From NCBI RefSeq assembly GCF_029892285.1, contig NZ_JARXVM010000009.1, positions 159,941-223,940 of the forward strand: DNA of 64,000 nucleotides, read 5' to 3'. Of this stretch, positions 56,301 through 64,000 are shown one piece after another. Source of the DNA: Rhizobium sp. SG_E_25_P2. GTDB lineage: Bacteria; Pseudomonadota; Alphaproteobacteria; Rhizobiales; Rhizobiaceae. Position 1 is the first letter of the stretch, and the number at the start of each line of letters is the position of its first letter. Both the position numbers and the translations under genes were made by a program. A model generated the notes under the pieces. The model worked only from the letters and a program-made list of their open reading frames with translations, did no database searches and was not told the DNA's origin.

Positions 56301-57027
56301 GGTCGCAACACCCGTCGATCCCAGGCACCGGCTGGTTACCACCAAATACAATCCGGCTCGCACCTGGACGCCGGAGAATGCCGTGGGCATCGGCGGCGCC
56401 TATATGTGCATCTATGGCATGGAGGGACCGGGCGGCTATCAACTGTTCGGTCGGACGATTCAGGTCTGGAACACCTGGCGACAGACGCCTGTCTTCCACA
56501 AAGACAAGCCCTGGCTGCTCGATTTCTTCGATCAAATCCGCTTCTTCCCGGTAAGTCATGACGAACTGACGGAAGCGCGCGCCGCCTTCCCGCATGGCGG
56601 CTATCCGATCCGGATCGAAGAGGGCGAATTCTCCTACGCCGCCTACGAGAAAATGCTCACGGAGAATTCCGCCAGCATCGGCGCCTTCAAGGCCCGGCAG
56701 CAATCCGCCTTCGAAGCCGAACGTCAGCGTTGGAAGGACGAGGGACTGGACAGCTTCGTCTCCGACGAAGGGGCCGCAGGCGGACTGGCTGGCGATATTC
56801 CCGAGGGATGTTTCGGCGTTGAAAGCGCCGTGCCCGGCAATGTCTGGAAAGTGCTGGTCGACGAGGGACAGCGCGTGGCGCCAGGCGATACCCTCGCCAT
56901 CATCGAATCGATGAAAATGGAAATCAACATCACTGCTCATGCCGCCGGCGTCGTGCGCGAATTGCGGGCCGGGCCTGGGCGAAACGTCAAGGCCGGCGAT
57001 GTGCTGGTGGTTCTGGAGGACAAATGA
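53320..57027 (+). CDS. Guanidine carboxylase (urea carboxylase family), biotin-dependent
   Basis: A 1235-residue multidomain enzyme: biotin carboxylase (residues 1-450; [40 protein letters not shown]), AHS2 carboxyltransferase half (about 470-745), AHS1 half (about 835-1080, [11 protein letters not shown]), then a region with [20 protein letters not shown], and a C-terminal biotinyl domain with the modified Lys at about 1199 in ESMKMEIN. Riboswitch and DUF1989 context argue for carboxylating guanidine rather than urea. Residues about 744-827, between AHS2 and AHS1, are low-complexity and are encoded by an inverted-repeat element that keeps the frame. Confidence 0.9.
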   Translation: MFKKVLIANRGEIAVRIIRTLKRLGIASVAVYSDADRFSKAVLMADEAVRLGPAPASESYLNVDAVVAACKQTGAEAVHPGYGFLSENIGFAERLKAESIAFIGPTPDNIAAFGLKHTARELARDSGVPLLPGTGLIETGEDALTAALKIGYPVMLKSTAGGGGIGMQLCHDAESLKASFDSVQRTAKASFGDARVYLERFVSKARHVEVQIFGDGAGRVIALGERDCSLQRRNQKVIEETPAPGLSAAVRERLHAAAVALGKSAKYTSAGTVEFIYDPAREEFYFLEVNTRLQVEHPVTEAVFGIDLVEWMIRQAAGEDVLTGKETLTPKGAAIEARVYAEMPHAGFRPSAGLLTEVVFPEGVRVDGWVETGTEVTPFYDPMLAKVIVSAETRELAIRALEEALSQSAISGIETNLEYLKAITASDLFKSGDVATTALKDFEFTPDVIEVVAPGAQSSLQELPGRLGLWHVGVPPSGPMDERSFRHANRLVGNGDETAALELTVSGPVLKFCADVVFALAGADMPMTLDGEPVAHNSAIMARAGQTLAVGAIKGAGQRAYLAVAGGFDAPVVLGSRATFGLGQFGGNATGTLRAGHVLRLARATQSGARPAAEPADLARNWSVGVLYGPHGAPDFFLDEDIETLFSTDYEVHFNSARTGVRLIGPAPKWARADGGEAGLHPSNLHDNAYAIGAIDFTGDMPIILGPDGPSLGGFVCSAVIARDEQWKMGQFKPGDTIRFHPVAREGDEGSASAIPPSVLPDISPSRGEIAEKRDHRPATGLENTAVESGGSRRRHPISPLEGDMVGRPEGGAAWRALAGSPILATHDTGPVPVVYRRQGDDNLLVEYGPMQLDIALRLRVHLLMEAVKAAKLPGLIDLTPGIRSLQIHYDSLTLSRSRLLGLLAEIEQSLPPVTEVKVPSRTVYLPLSWNDPDAELAMRKYQELVRPNAPWCPSNIEFIRRINGLADEQAVKDTIFDASYLVLGLGDVYLGAPVATPVDPRHRLVTTKYNPARTWTPENAVGIGGAYMCIYGMEGPGGYQLFGRTIQVWNTWRQTPVFHKDKPWLLDFFDQIRFFPVSHDELTEARAAFPHGGYPIRIEEGEFSYAAYEKMLTENSASIGAFKARQQSAFEAERQRWKDEGLDSFVSDEGAAGGLAGDIPEGCFGVESAVPGNVWKVLVDEGQRVAPGDTLAIIESMKMEINITAHAAGVVRELRAGPGRNVKAGDVLVVLEDK
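55584..55754. repeat. Inverted-repeat element inserted in the carboxylase gene
   Basis: The left arm (55584-55630) starts CCCCCCCTCTGTCCTGCCG and ends TCAAGGGGGGAGATTG. The right arm (55709-55754) is nearly its reverse complement. Each arm also contains an internal palindrome (CCCCCTCAAGGGGGG type). About 78 bases separate the arms. The composition and the encoded peptide ([18 protein letters not shown]) are those of a dispersed element I recognise from rhizobial genomes. The carboxylase frame reads through it without a stop. Confidence 0.85.
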
Positions 57028-58832
57028 TGCTCCCACAAATTCTCGACATCGCATCGCTCAAAGCTGTTTATGCAAACGGCCTGCCGCTTCTCGACCTGGT
57101 CGAAGAGGTGATTTCGCGCATGCAAGCGTCCGAAGATCCCGCTGTTTTCATCACCCCAGTTTCGCCGGAGGACCTGCGCGCCGCGGCAAAAGCGCTTCTG
57201 GCGCGGGCGCCGGAGCCGAACAGCCTGCCGCTCTGGGGCATTCCGTTTGCGGTGAAGGACAATATCGACGTTTCAGGTTTTCCGACCACGGCCGCCTGCC
57301 CCGCTTTTGCTTACCAGCCTGAAGAGGACGCCACCGTCGTGGCGCGTCTTAAGGCAGCTGGCGCTCTGGTGATCGGCAAAACCAATCTCGACCAGTTCGC
57401 CACGGGCCTCAACGGCACGCGCTCGCCCTATGGCGCGCCACGATCGGTGTTCGACAGCGCTTACGTTTCCGGCGGCTCGTCCTCGGGCTCGGCCGTTGCC
57501 GTCGCCTCGGGATTGGCGAGCTTTTCGCTCGGCACCGACACGGCGGGTTCGGGCCGCGTTCCCGCCGCCTTCAACAATCTGGTGGGGGTCAAGCCAACGC
57601 CCGGCCTCGTGCCGAATGTCGGCGTGGTGCCGGCCTGCCGCAGCGTCGATGTCGTCACCGTCTTTGCTGCGACCGTCGGCGACGCGACGTCCGTTCGCAA
57701 GGTCATGGACGGATATGACGCGCAGGATCCGTTCTCGCGAAAGGCTGAACCGACCGCCCTGCCCTCTTCCGGGCTTCGGATCGGCGTTCTCGACGGCGCT
57801 GAACGCGAATTCTTCGGCAATTCCGAGGTTGAAGCCTTGTACGACACCGCTATCGAGAGGGCGAAAAGCCTCGGCGCGACGATCGTGCCCTTCGACTACG
57901 CGCCGTTCCGGCAGGCGGCGGAACTGCTTTACAACGGTCCCTGGGTGGCTGAGCGGCTGGCGGCGGTCAAGGATTTCCTCGGCTCAAACGCCGATGATGT
58001 CGATCCGACCGTTCGCAAGATCATCGAAGGCGCGAAAGCCTATAGCGCGGTCGACGCTTTCGAAGGCCTCTACAAGCTCGGCGCCCTCGGCCAGAAAACC
58101 AAGGCGGAATGGGAGAAGCTCGACATTCTCATGCTGCCAACCTCGCCGACCACCTACACAGTGGAAGACTTGCAGGCCGATCCGATCGTCAAGAACAGCC
58201 ATTTCGGCCGCTACACCAATTTCGCCAATCTGTTCGGCTATGCCGCGATCGCCGTTCCGGCCGGCTTCGACACGAAGGGTCACCTGCCGGCGGGCGTCAC
58301 TTTGTTCGGTCCCGGCTTCTCCGACGACGCGCTCGCGCCCTTCGCCGACGCCATGCATCGCGCGCTCGGAGCCGGCATGGGCAAGGACCGTCAGGCAGCG
58401 CTGCCCGAGGCGAGCAAGGTCCCGTCCTCGCCCTCGACCTGGGCCCAGATCGTCGTGGTCGGCGCGCATCTCACGGGCATGCCGCTCAATCATGAATTGA
58501 CCGGTCCTGGGGGGCGGCTGATCAAGGCCTGCAAGACCGCAGGCGATTATCGCCTCTATGTCCTGCCCAACACCACGCCACCGAAGCCCGGTCTCATCCG
58601 TGAGCCCGGCTTTTCCGGCGCCGGGCTCGATGTCGAGGTCTGGTCGATCCCCTATGACGCCTTTGGTCGCTTCGTGGCGAATATCCCCTCCCCGCTCGGC
58701 ATCGGTAAGGTCACGTTGGATGACGGCAGCCAGGTTTCGGGTTTTCTCTGCGAACCCTTCGCTGTTCAAGGGGCGCGGGAAGTCACCGATCTCGGCGGCT
58801 GGAGAGCCTATGTCGCCTCGCTGAAGAAATAG
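57024..58832 (+). CDS. atzF: Allophanate hydrolase
   Basis: A 602-residue enzyme converting allophanate to ammonia and CO2. The amidase half has Lys in FAVKDNIDVSGFPTT, SGGSSSGSAVAVASG and GTDTAGSGRVPAAFNN. The C-terminal domain (about residue 470 on, VVGAHLTGMPLNHEL to LGGWRAYVAS) is specific to full-length allophanate hydrolases. It overlaps the carboxylase stop; an ATG one codon later is better spaced from GGAGG. It completes the guanidine pathway. Confidence 0.93.
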   Translation: MMLPQILDIASLKAVYANGLPLLDLVEEVISRMQASEDPAVFITPVSPEDLRAAAKALLARAPEPNSLPLWGIPFAVKDNIDVSGFPTTAACPAFAYQPEEDATVVARLKAAGALVIGKTNLDQFATGLNGTRSPYGAPRSVFDSAYVSGGSSSGSAVAVASGLASFSLGTDTAGSGRVPAAFNNLVGVKPTPGLVPNVGVVPACRSVDVVTVFAATVGDATSVRKVMDGYDAQDPFSRKAEPTALPSSGLRIGVLDGAEREFFGNSEVEALYDTAIERAKSLGATIVPFDYAPFRQAAELLYNGPWVAERLAAVKDFLGSNADDVDPTVRKIIEGAKAYSAVDAFEGLYKLGALGQKTKAEWEKLDILMLPTSPTTYTVEDLQADPIVKNSHFGRYTNFANLFGYAAIAVPAGFDTKGHLPAGVTLFGPGFSDDALAPFADAMHRALGAGMGKDRQAALPEASKVPSSPSTWAQIVVVGAHLTGMPLNHELTGPGGRLIKACKTAGDYRLYVLPNTTPPKPGLIREPGFSGAGLDVEVWSIPYDAFGRFVANIPSPLGIGKVTLDDGSQVSGFLCEPFAVQGAREVTDLGGWRAYVASLKK

Positions 58833-58915
58833 CGTTCTCAGCATGGGGCCCGGTCATATGAACGAGCCCCCGCTTGCATGCCGGGCAGGCCTTGTTTAGG
58901 AAACACAGGAAGAGA

Positions 58916-58939
58916 GTTTGGCGGCGCGACGCGCCAAAC
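58916..58939 (+). other. Stem-loop upstream of a small membrane-protein gene
   Basis: GTTTGGCG (58916-58923) pairs with CGCCAAAC (58932-58939). It lies in the 158-base gap after atzF and about 50 bases before the small gene. No T-run follows, so it looks like leader structure rather than a terminator. Function unknown. Confidence 0.35.
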
Positions 58940-58990
58940 CATAGGCTGTGAGGCTGCCTTCGCGGGCGGTTAGACGAGACGAGGCTGTCC

Positions 58991-59158
58991 GTGACCAATG
59001 TGATCAAGTTCCAACCGCGGAAAAAACCGGATGCGCCGAAGGGCCCTCGCCCGGAATGGCAGAAAAAGGCGTTGATCGGCGCGGGTGTGGCGGCATTTTT
59101 CGTGGTCGTCTGGGCTTATTACGCCTTCATCGCTCCAGCTCAGCCGCCTGCGCCCTGA
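58991..59158 (+). CDS. Small single-helix membrane protein
   Basis: A 55-residue protein starting at GTG (MTNVIKFQPRKKPD). A basic N-terminal half is followed by one transmembrane helix (ALIGAGVAAFFVVVWAYYAF) and a Pro-rich tail. GAGG is six bases upstream. This N-basic, one-helix layout is common among short conserved rhizobial proteins of unknown role. It ends overlapping the convergent MocR gene by 19 bases. The gene is real in appearance, but no function can be named. Confidence 0.65.
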   Translation: MTNVIKFQPRKKPDAPKGPRPEWQKKALIGAGVAAFFVVVWAYYAFIAPAQPPAP

Positions 59159-60558
59159 CGCGCGGCCTGTGACATCGCCTGCTTGAGCCGCTCGAACACC
59201 AGATCATCGCTCATCTGCGCGACGTTGAAGCGCATGAAACCCGTTGCCGTTTGCGCATGACTGAAGGCGTTGCCGGGGGCGAGAACAAGATTGTGTGTGA
59301 GCCCGGCGCGCGCCACATCCGCCGCGTCCAGCTCGTCCGGCAGTCGACACCATAAAAACATGCCCGCGTCCGGTTCGATCCATGGTTCGATCCCGAGCTT
59401 GCGCAGACTCTTCGTGGTTGACAGCCGCGCCTGCGATAGGCGCGCGCGCAACGTCTCGAGGTGTTTTCGGTAGCCGCCGTCGCTGAGGACGGCATAAGTG
59501 AGATCGGCCGACAGGCGCCCTCCCCCGAAGGAGGTGGCGATCTTGATATCGATCAGCGCGTCGATCCAATCCCGCTTGGCGGCGATATAGCCGCACCGCG
59601 CCGAGGCCGAGAGCGTTTTCGAGAAACTGCCGATCTGGATGACCCGCTCCAGCCCGTCGAACGCCGCGAGCCTCGGAGCTGGCCGTTCCTCGAAATCCGC
59701 GAAAATATCGTCCTCAATGATGACGAGGTCATGCAGTTCCGCCTGTTTCAACACCCGGTGCGCCGTCACCGAAGAGAGGACTGCGCCGGTGGGATTATGG
59801 AGCGCGGAATTGGTGAGATAGATTCGCGGGCGGTTCTCAGTAGTGATCTTGGCGAATAGCTCGAGATCCGGCCCATGCGGCGTGTAGGGCACGCTGACGA
59901 TGCGGGCGCGATGCGCTCTCAACAGAGCCTGAAAATTGAAGTAGCAGGGATCGTCCACCATCACCGTATCGCCGGGAGACAGCAGCAGGCGACAAAGCAG
60001 ATCGATCGCCTGGATGCCGGATTCCGTCAGCATGATCTGGTCGGGGCCAGCCTCCACCCCCTTCTCCGCCATCCGGCGCGACAACAGCGTCCTGAGCGCC
60101 GGCAATCCGAGCGGCGAGCTGTAAGCCATGAAGCCGGCAGCCGGCGCACGCGACGCCTGCCGCAAGGCCTTGCGCATCCCCTCTTCCGGCAACCAGGTGG
60201 ATGGAAGCCAGCCGCAGCCGGGCTTCGGTTCGTCGTCGCCGCTTTCGAGAGATTGCCGCGACACCCAGAATGGGTCTATGGCGCGGTCCAGTCGCGGCTC
60301 AGCCGCGGCCAGTTCAAACGGCGCCACGTGACGAGCGACGAAGAAGCCCGCGCCGGGGCGCGAGGTGATCGCGCCCTCCGCCAAAAGCCGGTCATAGGCC
60401 TCGACGATCGTGGATGTCGAAAAGCCGAGCATGCCCGCGAGTTTGCGGATCGACGGCAGCTTTGCGCCGGCTGCGAGGCTGCGATTGGCGATGCGCTGGC
60501 GAATAAGGTCGGCGGCCATTGCCGCGCGCGGTATCGCTTTGGGGGAAGCCTCATCCAT
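59140..60558 (-). CDS. MocR family regulator (GntR-aminotransferase fusion)
   Basis: A 472-residue MocR/PdxR-type protein. The N-terminal winged helix reads LIRQRIANRSLAAGAKLPSI and LGFSTSTIVEAYDRLLAEG. The fold-type I aminotransferase domain has NPTGAVLS, IIEDDIFADF and the PLP lysine in IGSFSKTLSAS. I start at 60558 because AAGGA lies nine bases before it; MAQGSV at 60579 has no ribosome site, and the frame upstream is antisense. It is divergent from the EamA transporter and should regulate it through the repeats between them. Confidence 0.9.
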   Translation of the reverse strand: MDEASPKAIPRAAMAADLIRQRIANRSLAAGAKLPSIRKLAGMLGFSTSTIVEAYDRLLAEGAITSRPGAGFFVARHVAPFELAAAEPRLDRAIDPFWVSRQSLESGDDEPKPGCGWLPSTWLPEEGMRKALRQASRAPAAGFMAYSSPLGLPALRTLLSRRMAEKGVEAGPDQIMLTESGIQAIDLLCRLLLSPGDTVMVDDPCYFNFQALLRAHRARIVSVPYTPHGPDLELFAKITTENRPRIYLTNSALHNPTGAVLSSVTAHRVLKQAELHDLVIIEDDIFADFEERPAPRLAAFDGLERVIQIGSFSKTLSASARCGYIAAKRDWIDALIDIKIATSFGGGRLSADLTYAVLSDGGYRKHLETLRARLSQARLSTTKSLRKLGIEPWIEPDAGMFLWCRLPDELDAADVARAGLTHNLVLAPGNAFSHAQTATGFMRFNVAQMSDDLVFERLKQAMSQAARQGAGG

Positions 60559-60580
60559 CTGTACTGATCCTTGCGCCATC

Positions 60581-60608
60581 ACAGTTTGGCAGAACTGTAT
60601 CAGACTGT
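60581..60608. promoter_or_regulatory. Candidate MocR operator
   Basis: ACAGTT-N6-AACTGT (60581-60598) is a perfect dyad, and it overlaps a direct repeat ACTGT-N5-ACTGT (60594-60608). MocR/PdxR regulators typically bind direct repeats. Position between the divergent genes supports the call. Confidence 0.5.
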
Positions 60609-60661
60609 TTCTGGCTTCGCCATCGAGGTCCAGCCATAAGTCGCGAAAACAGGAGAGGCTT

Positions 60662-61552
60662 ATGACGCGTGAAACATCGGGACTTGTGAACGGTCTGATC
60701 GGGGTGATCATCTTCAGCGGGTCGCTGCCCGCCACCCGCTTGGCGGTCGCGGATTTCGACCCGCTGTTTCTCACGGCGGCGCGAGCGGCGATTGCGGGCG
60801 TGCTCGCTCTGGGTTTGCTGCTCATCTTTCGTGAGAAGCGTCCAGCACGGGGCGATCTGATGTCGCTGGCCGTCATCTCCGGTGGGGTGATCGTCGGCTT
60901 TCCGCTGTTGACGGCGCTTGCGCTGCGCAGCATCACCTCGGCCCACTCGATCGTCTATATCGGGCTATTGCCTCTGGCGACGGCGGTCTTCGGCGTGTTG
61001 CGCGGCGGCGATCGGCCCCGCCCCGCTTTCTGGATATTCTCGCTGCTCGGCAGTTCTTGCGTCGCCGGCTTCGCGTTGATTCAGAGCGATGCGCGGCTTG
61101 CCAGCGGCGATGCGCTGATGGTCGGCGCGATCTTGGTCTGCGGACTGGGTTATGCCGAGGGGGCGCAATTGTCGCGCCGGCTTGGTGGTTGGCAGGTGAT
61201 TTCCTGGGCGCTGGTTCTTTCTCTGCCAATCATGTTTGCGGCGGCGTTCCTGTTGTTTCCGAGTGAGAAGACATCGGTCAGCGGTCAGGCCTTGTTTGGC
61301 CTCGCCTATGTGTCGCTGTTCAGCATGCTGATCGGCTTCATTTTCTGGTATCGCGGGCTTGCTTTGGGCGGCGTCGCTTCGGTCGGGCAGTTGCAATTGT
61401 TGCAGCCCTTCTTTGGATTGGCGCTTGCAGGTCTGCTGCTTGGCGAAGCCGTTAGTCCAGCTATGCTCGCGGTCACCGTGGCGGTGATTGGCTGCGTGGC
61501 GGGCGCCCGAAGGTTCAGTCGCCCTTTGGTGTCGCCGCCTCAAGAGCGTTGA
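60662..61552 (+). CDS. EamA/DMT family transporter
   Basis: A 296-residue membrane protein with ten predicted helices in two EamA repeats. Markers are GVIIFSGSLPATRLAV, ALALRSITSAHSIVYIGLLPLATAVFG and, in the second repeat, FWYRGLALGGVASVGQLQLLQPFFGL. AGGAG lies seven bases before the ATG. It is divergent from a MocR regulator, a common pairing for amine or vitamin efflux, though the substrate is not determined. Its stop codon lies inside the first copy of the 16-bp repeat described at 61548. Confidence 0.9.
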   Translation: MTRETSGLVNGLIGVIIFSGSLPATRLAVADFDPLFLTAARAAIAGVLALGLLLIFREKRPARGDLMSLAVISGGVIVGFPLLTALALRSITSAHSIVYIGLLPLATAVFGVLRGGDRPRPAFWIFSLLGSSCVAGFALIQSDARLASGDALMVGAILVCGLGYAEGAQLSRRLGGWQVISWALVLSLPIMFAAAFLLFPSEKTSVSGQALFGLAYVSLFSMLIGFIFWYRGLALGGVASVGQLQLLQPFFGLALAGLLLGEAVSPAMLAVTVAVIGCVAGARRFSRPLVSPPQER

Positions 61553-61563
61553 CAGCTGGCAAC
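61548..61563. repeat. 16-bp near-palindrome, copy 1
   Basis: GTTGACAGCTGGCAAC, symmetrical at 14 of 16 positions, overlapping the EamA stop codon. It is embedded in a longer direct repeat shared with copy 2 (CAAGRGNGTTGAC upstream, CTNANTTGACG downstream). Confidence 0.7.
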
Positions 61564-61714
61564 TTATTTGACGCCTTCAAGAATGCGGCAAGCGGACAGT
61601 ATGACGACATCTGTAGATGCGAGCATGCCTTGATCGGTCAGCCGAGTTCGCTCCGGTATGGTGGGGCGTGCGGTGGCGCGGGTTCAAGCGCCGCAGGATT
61701 GATGCTTCAAGGGA

Positions 61715-61730
61715 GTTGACAGCTGGCAAC
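61715..61730. repeat. 16-bp near-palindrome, copy 2
   Basis: Identical to copy 1, 167 bp further on and 143 bases upstream of denD. The two lie in a degenerate tandem duplication: CAGCCG-N-GTT-N-GCTCCG recurs at 61640-61655 and 61811-61826. The 320-base gap between EamA and denD holds this duplication and no gene. Confidence 0.7.
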
Positions 61731-61872
61731 TGAGTTGACGGTTTGAACCGAAGCAATGGACTGTCGGGCGGGGTGAAAATGTCGCGCGCATCAGATTTGC
61801 CTTGCTCGTACAGCCGTGTTAGCTCCGAGAAAGGGTTTGGCGTGTGGAGGCGCCATCCCCGGGAGGAATAGC

Positions 61873-62853
61873 ATGCATGTGATGATTATCGGCGCCGCCG
61901 GCATGATCGGCCGCAAACTTCTTGAAAGGCTCGTCGCTGATCCCGAGATCCTGGGAGGCGAGATTTCTCATTTCACTTTGGTGGATGTGATTGCGCCGAC
62001 GGCGCTGCCGGCTGTGTCGTCGACCATGGTCACGGCCAATCTCGCCGAAACGGGCGTGTCCGAACAGCTCGTCCTCTCGCGCCCTGATGTGATCTTTCAC
62101 CTTGCCGCAGTGGTGTCCGGTGAAGCCGAGGCGGATTTCGAAAAGGGCTATGCGGTCAATCTGGATGGAACCCGAAATCTGTTCGAGGCGATCAGGCGGG
62201 AAGGGCAGGGGGAACCCTATCGGCCACGCCTCATCTTCGCCTCATCGACAGCGGTGTTCGGCGCGCCCTTTCCTGATGCGATCGGCGATGACTTCCTGAC
62301 GAGCCCGCTGACGAGCTACGGAACGCAAAAGGCGATCGCGGAACTGCTGCTGTCTGACTATTCCCGTCGCGGCATTTTCGATGGCGTCGGCTTGCGTCTG
62401 CCAACGATCTGCATTCGACCTGGCCTGCCGAACAAGGCGGCGTCCGGCTTCTTTTCGGGAATTCTCCGTGAACCTCTCAACGGGGAGGAGGCTGTCCTGC
62501 CGGTTGAAGATGATGTCCGCCATTGGTTCGCGAGCCCACACTCCGCGGTCGGTTTCTTCATCCATGCGGCTCGCCTGGATCTGGAGATGGTGGGCGCGAG
62601 ACGAAACCTCACCATGCCGGGTCTGTCGGCCACAGTAGCGGAAGAAATTGAGGCTCTGCGCCGCATCGCGGGAGACAAAGCTGTCAGGCTGATCCACCGA
62701 CAGCCGGATCCGACCATCGCGCGGATCGTGGCGGGATGGCCGACAGGCTTCTCGACGGAGCGCGCCTTGAAATTAGGCTTCCGGGCTGAGACCAATTTCG
62801 ACGACATCATTCGCATTTATCTTGATGAGGAAAGGGAAGGGCGCGCGCCATGA
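61873..62853 (+). CDS. denD: D-erythronate dehydrogenase-like NAD-dependent epimerase/dehydratase
   Basis: A 326-residue extended SDR enzyme. NAD motif [14 protein letters not shown] is at residues 7-20. The catalytic Tyr-x3-Lys is [13 protein letters not shown], and the FASSTAVFG block holds the Ser. The [22 protein letters not shown] and [17 protein letters not shown] blocks match DenD, which oxidises D-erythronate at C2. GGAGG precedes the ATG. ATGA overlap with a second SDR gene indicates a two-gene operon for a sugar acid. Exact substrate is inferred from family. Confidence 0.82.
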   Translation: MHVMIIGAAGMIGRKLLERLVADPEILGGEISHFTLVDVIAPTALPAVSSTMVTANLAETGVSEQLVLSRPDVIFHLAAVVSGEAEADFEKGYAVNLDGTRNLFEAIRREGQGEPYRPRLIFASSTAVFGAPFPDAIGDDFLTSPLTSYGTQKAIAELLLSDYSRRGIFDGVGLRLPTICIRPGLPNKAASGFFSGILREPLNGEEAVLPVEDDVRHWFASPHSAVGFFIHAARLDLEMVGARRNLTMPGLSATVAEEIEALRRIAGDKAVRLIHRQPDPTIARIVAGWPTGFSTERALKLGFRAETNFDDIIRIYLDEEREGRAP

Positions 62854-63623
62854 CCGAGAGAGAGAGCAAACAACAGGGAGTGGCGCTGGTCACCGGCGGC
62901 GGCACTGGCGTCGGCAAGGCGATCGCCCGCGGATTGGCGGCAGCCGGCTGGAGCGTGGTGATATCTGGTCGCCGGGGAGATGTGCTGGAGAGGGCGGCCG
63001 CTGAACTCACCGCAGCGACCGGACAGGATGTCACGACTGTCATCGCCGATGTCGGCGATCCCAGTTCGGTCGCCAGTTTGTTTACGGCGATCGAAGCCAG
63101 ACATGGCCGCGTCGATCTCCTCGTCAACAATGCCGGTATCGGCGCCCCGGCTGTGCCGATGGAAGAACTGAGTTTTGAAACCTGGAGCGCCGTGGTCGCA
63201 GCAAACCTGACCGGCGCCTTTCTCTGCACCCAGCAGGCTTTTCGGCTGATGAAGGCCCAGACCCCGAGGGGAGGGCGGATCATCAACAACGGGTCGATCT
63301 CCGCGACCACGCCGAGGCCGCATTCCGCGCCGTATACCGCCACCAAACATGCCATTTCAGGGCTGACCAAATCGACAGCGCTCGATGGCCGGGCATTCGA
63401 CATCGCCTGCGGTCAGATCGACATCGGCAATGCTTCGACAGAAATGACCACCACGATCGCCAAGGGCGTGTTGCAGGCCAATGGCGACATCGCCGCCGAA
63501 CCGACGATTGACGCTACCCTGGTCGCGGACGCCGTCGTCTATATGGCTGGCTTGCCGCTTAACGCCAATGTGCTGACCATGACGGTGATGGCGACCGCGA
63601 TGCCGTTCGTCGGACGTGGATAG
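62850..63623 (+). CDS. SDR family oxidoreductase
   Basis: A 257-residue classical short-chain dehydrogenase. The cofactor motif is [12 protein letters not shown] (residues 15-26), then NNAG, catalytic Ser in [21 protein letters not shown] and Tyr-x3-Lys there too. The Arg in SGRRGD after the glycine motif leaves the cofactor preference (NAD or NADP) open. It is coupled to denD and may act on the same or the next intermediate. Confidence 0.9.
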   Translation: MTERESKQQGVALVTGGGTGVGKAIARGLAAAGWSVVISGRRGDVLERAAAELTAATGQDVTTVIADVGDPSSVASLFTAIEARHGRVDLLVNNAGIGAPAVPMEELSFETWSAVVAANLTGAFLCTQQAFRLMKAQTPRGGRIINNGSISATTPRPHSAPYTATKHAISGLTKSTALDGRAFDIACGQIDIGNASTEMTTTIAKGVLQANGDIAAEPTIDATLVADAVVYMAGLPLNANVLTMTVMATAMPFVGRG

Positions 63624-63654
63624 GGCAGGGGTCTTACTGCGTTACGATGACTGT

Positions 63655-63670
63655 GTTGCCAGCTGTCAAC
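63655..63670. repeat. 16-bp near-palindrome, copy 3 (inverted)
   Basis: GTTGCCAGCTGTCAAC, the exact reverse complement of copies 1 and 2, 31 bases after the SDR stop. The remaining 330 bases to the window end hold an AT-rich, promoter-like patch at about 63835-63905 and no gene I can support. Confidence 0.7.
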
Positions 63671-64000
63671 ATTGGAGCAACCGATATCGGAGGTATAGGC
63701 TGCACGCGGCACTTCAGGGAGGCGTCGACCAACTGCCTGAGAAGACAGGCTGATAGGAGAGGGCAGCAAGTGCGGGATAACCCCTGAATTTGCGCCTCGC
63801 ACCGCCAAAACGAGCGTCTCTTGTGGGGTTCCCGTAATACACTATAAAAATCAATCACTTATCATCTTTCTTCATTGTCATAGAATTTTGTTATTGACGA
63901 TATGAGGGTCGGTTTGTATAAGCCGGGACATCGACGGGGGCGGCGGTTGCTTCTAGCGGCAGGCGCGCTCGTCTCTGAATTCGGACTGGACCTTCGGTTT

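Noticed and set aside
48885..58832. Annotating the cluster as a urea transport and urea carboxylase operon
   Set aside because: The guanidine-I riboswitch and DUF1989 pair favour guanidine. Urea use remains only as a fallback.
63902..64000. Open frame starting MRVGLYKPGHRRGRRLLLA and running off the right edge
   Set aside because: No ribosome site, only 33 codons visible and no recognisable family. Sequence beyond the edge is needed to judge it.

Overview
The window reads as chromosomal DNA of a heterotrophic alphaproteobacterium, most likely Hyphomicrobiales (Rhizobiales). It is GC-rich, genes are tightly packed with many ATGA or TGATG overlaps, and catabolic importers (CUT2 sugar-type, polyamine-type, taurine-type) are abundant. 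It also has a cyoABCD quinol oxidase beside an MHS transporter and a palindromic repeat that I recognise from rhizobial genomes. I see no rRNA, tRNA, CRISPR array, insertion sequence or prophage.

Region 1 (1-4163, minus) is a CUT2 sugar-type ABC operon cut by the left edge: an ApnO-like oxidoisomerase, a binding protein, a DUF2291 lipoprotein and a two-domain ATPase. Region 2 (4359-7017, minus) is RidA, a DUF1028 Ntn-hydrolase and an aldehyde dehydrogenase ending at a clear terminator. Region 3 (7289-13246) is mixed: a flavin monooxygenase, YchJ, an ArsR/SRPBCC pair under a probably leaderless promoter, ArgE, and a LysR regulator divergent from an SBF-like transporter.

Region 4 (13250-27218) is the most distinctive locus. 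RutA starts a minus-strand operon with two amidases, a PEP-mutase/isocitrate-lyase-type enzyme and an isochorismatase-type amidohydrolase. A GntR/UTRA regulator and an MFS transporter sit in the middle. A plus-strand operon then carries a CUT2 importer, a tiny AtzG-like protein, a third amidase and RutF, the flavin reductase partner of RutA. The rest of the usual rut operon is absent. Four copies of a TAGTACGTACAT-like palindrome lie in the promoter regions, so this looks like one regulon for import and oxidative opening of a cyclic amide or imide. I know of no description of this arrangement.

Region 5 (27255-34083) is the cyo oxidase operon with SURF1, a perfect FNR/FixK-type box at cyoA, and a divergent MHS transporter. 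Region 6 (34082-40973) is a polyamine-type ABC operon with a metallo-beta-lactamase-fold enzyme, a renalase-like flavoprotein and DUF3429, under a divergent TetR regulator. Region 7 (41262-45704) is a soluble FtsK translocase and a BchE-like radical SAM protein.

Region 8 (45903-59158) centres on guanidine. A guanidine-I (ykkC) riboswitch precedes an ABC importer, the two DUF1989 proteins (carboxyguanidine deiminase type), a carboxylase and allophanate hydrolase. The set would convert guanidine to ammonia and CO2 through carboxyguanidine and allophanate. The carboxylase carries an in-frame inverted-repeat element in an interdomain linker. A LysR regulator, an uncharacterised protein and an iron/2-oxoglutarate-type oxygenase lie just upstream. 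Region 9 (59140-64000) has a MocR regulator divergent from an EamA transporter, then a DenD-like/SDR pair flanked by three copies of a 16-bp near-palindrome.
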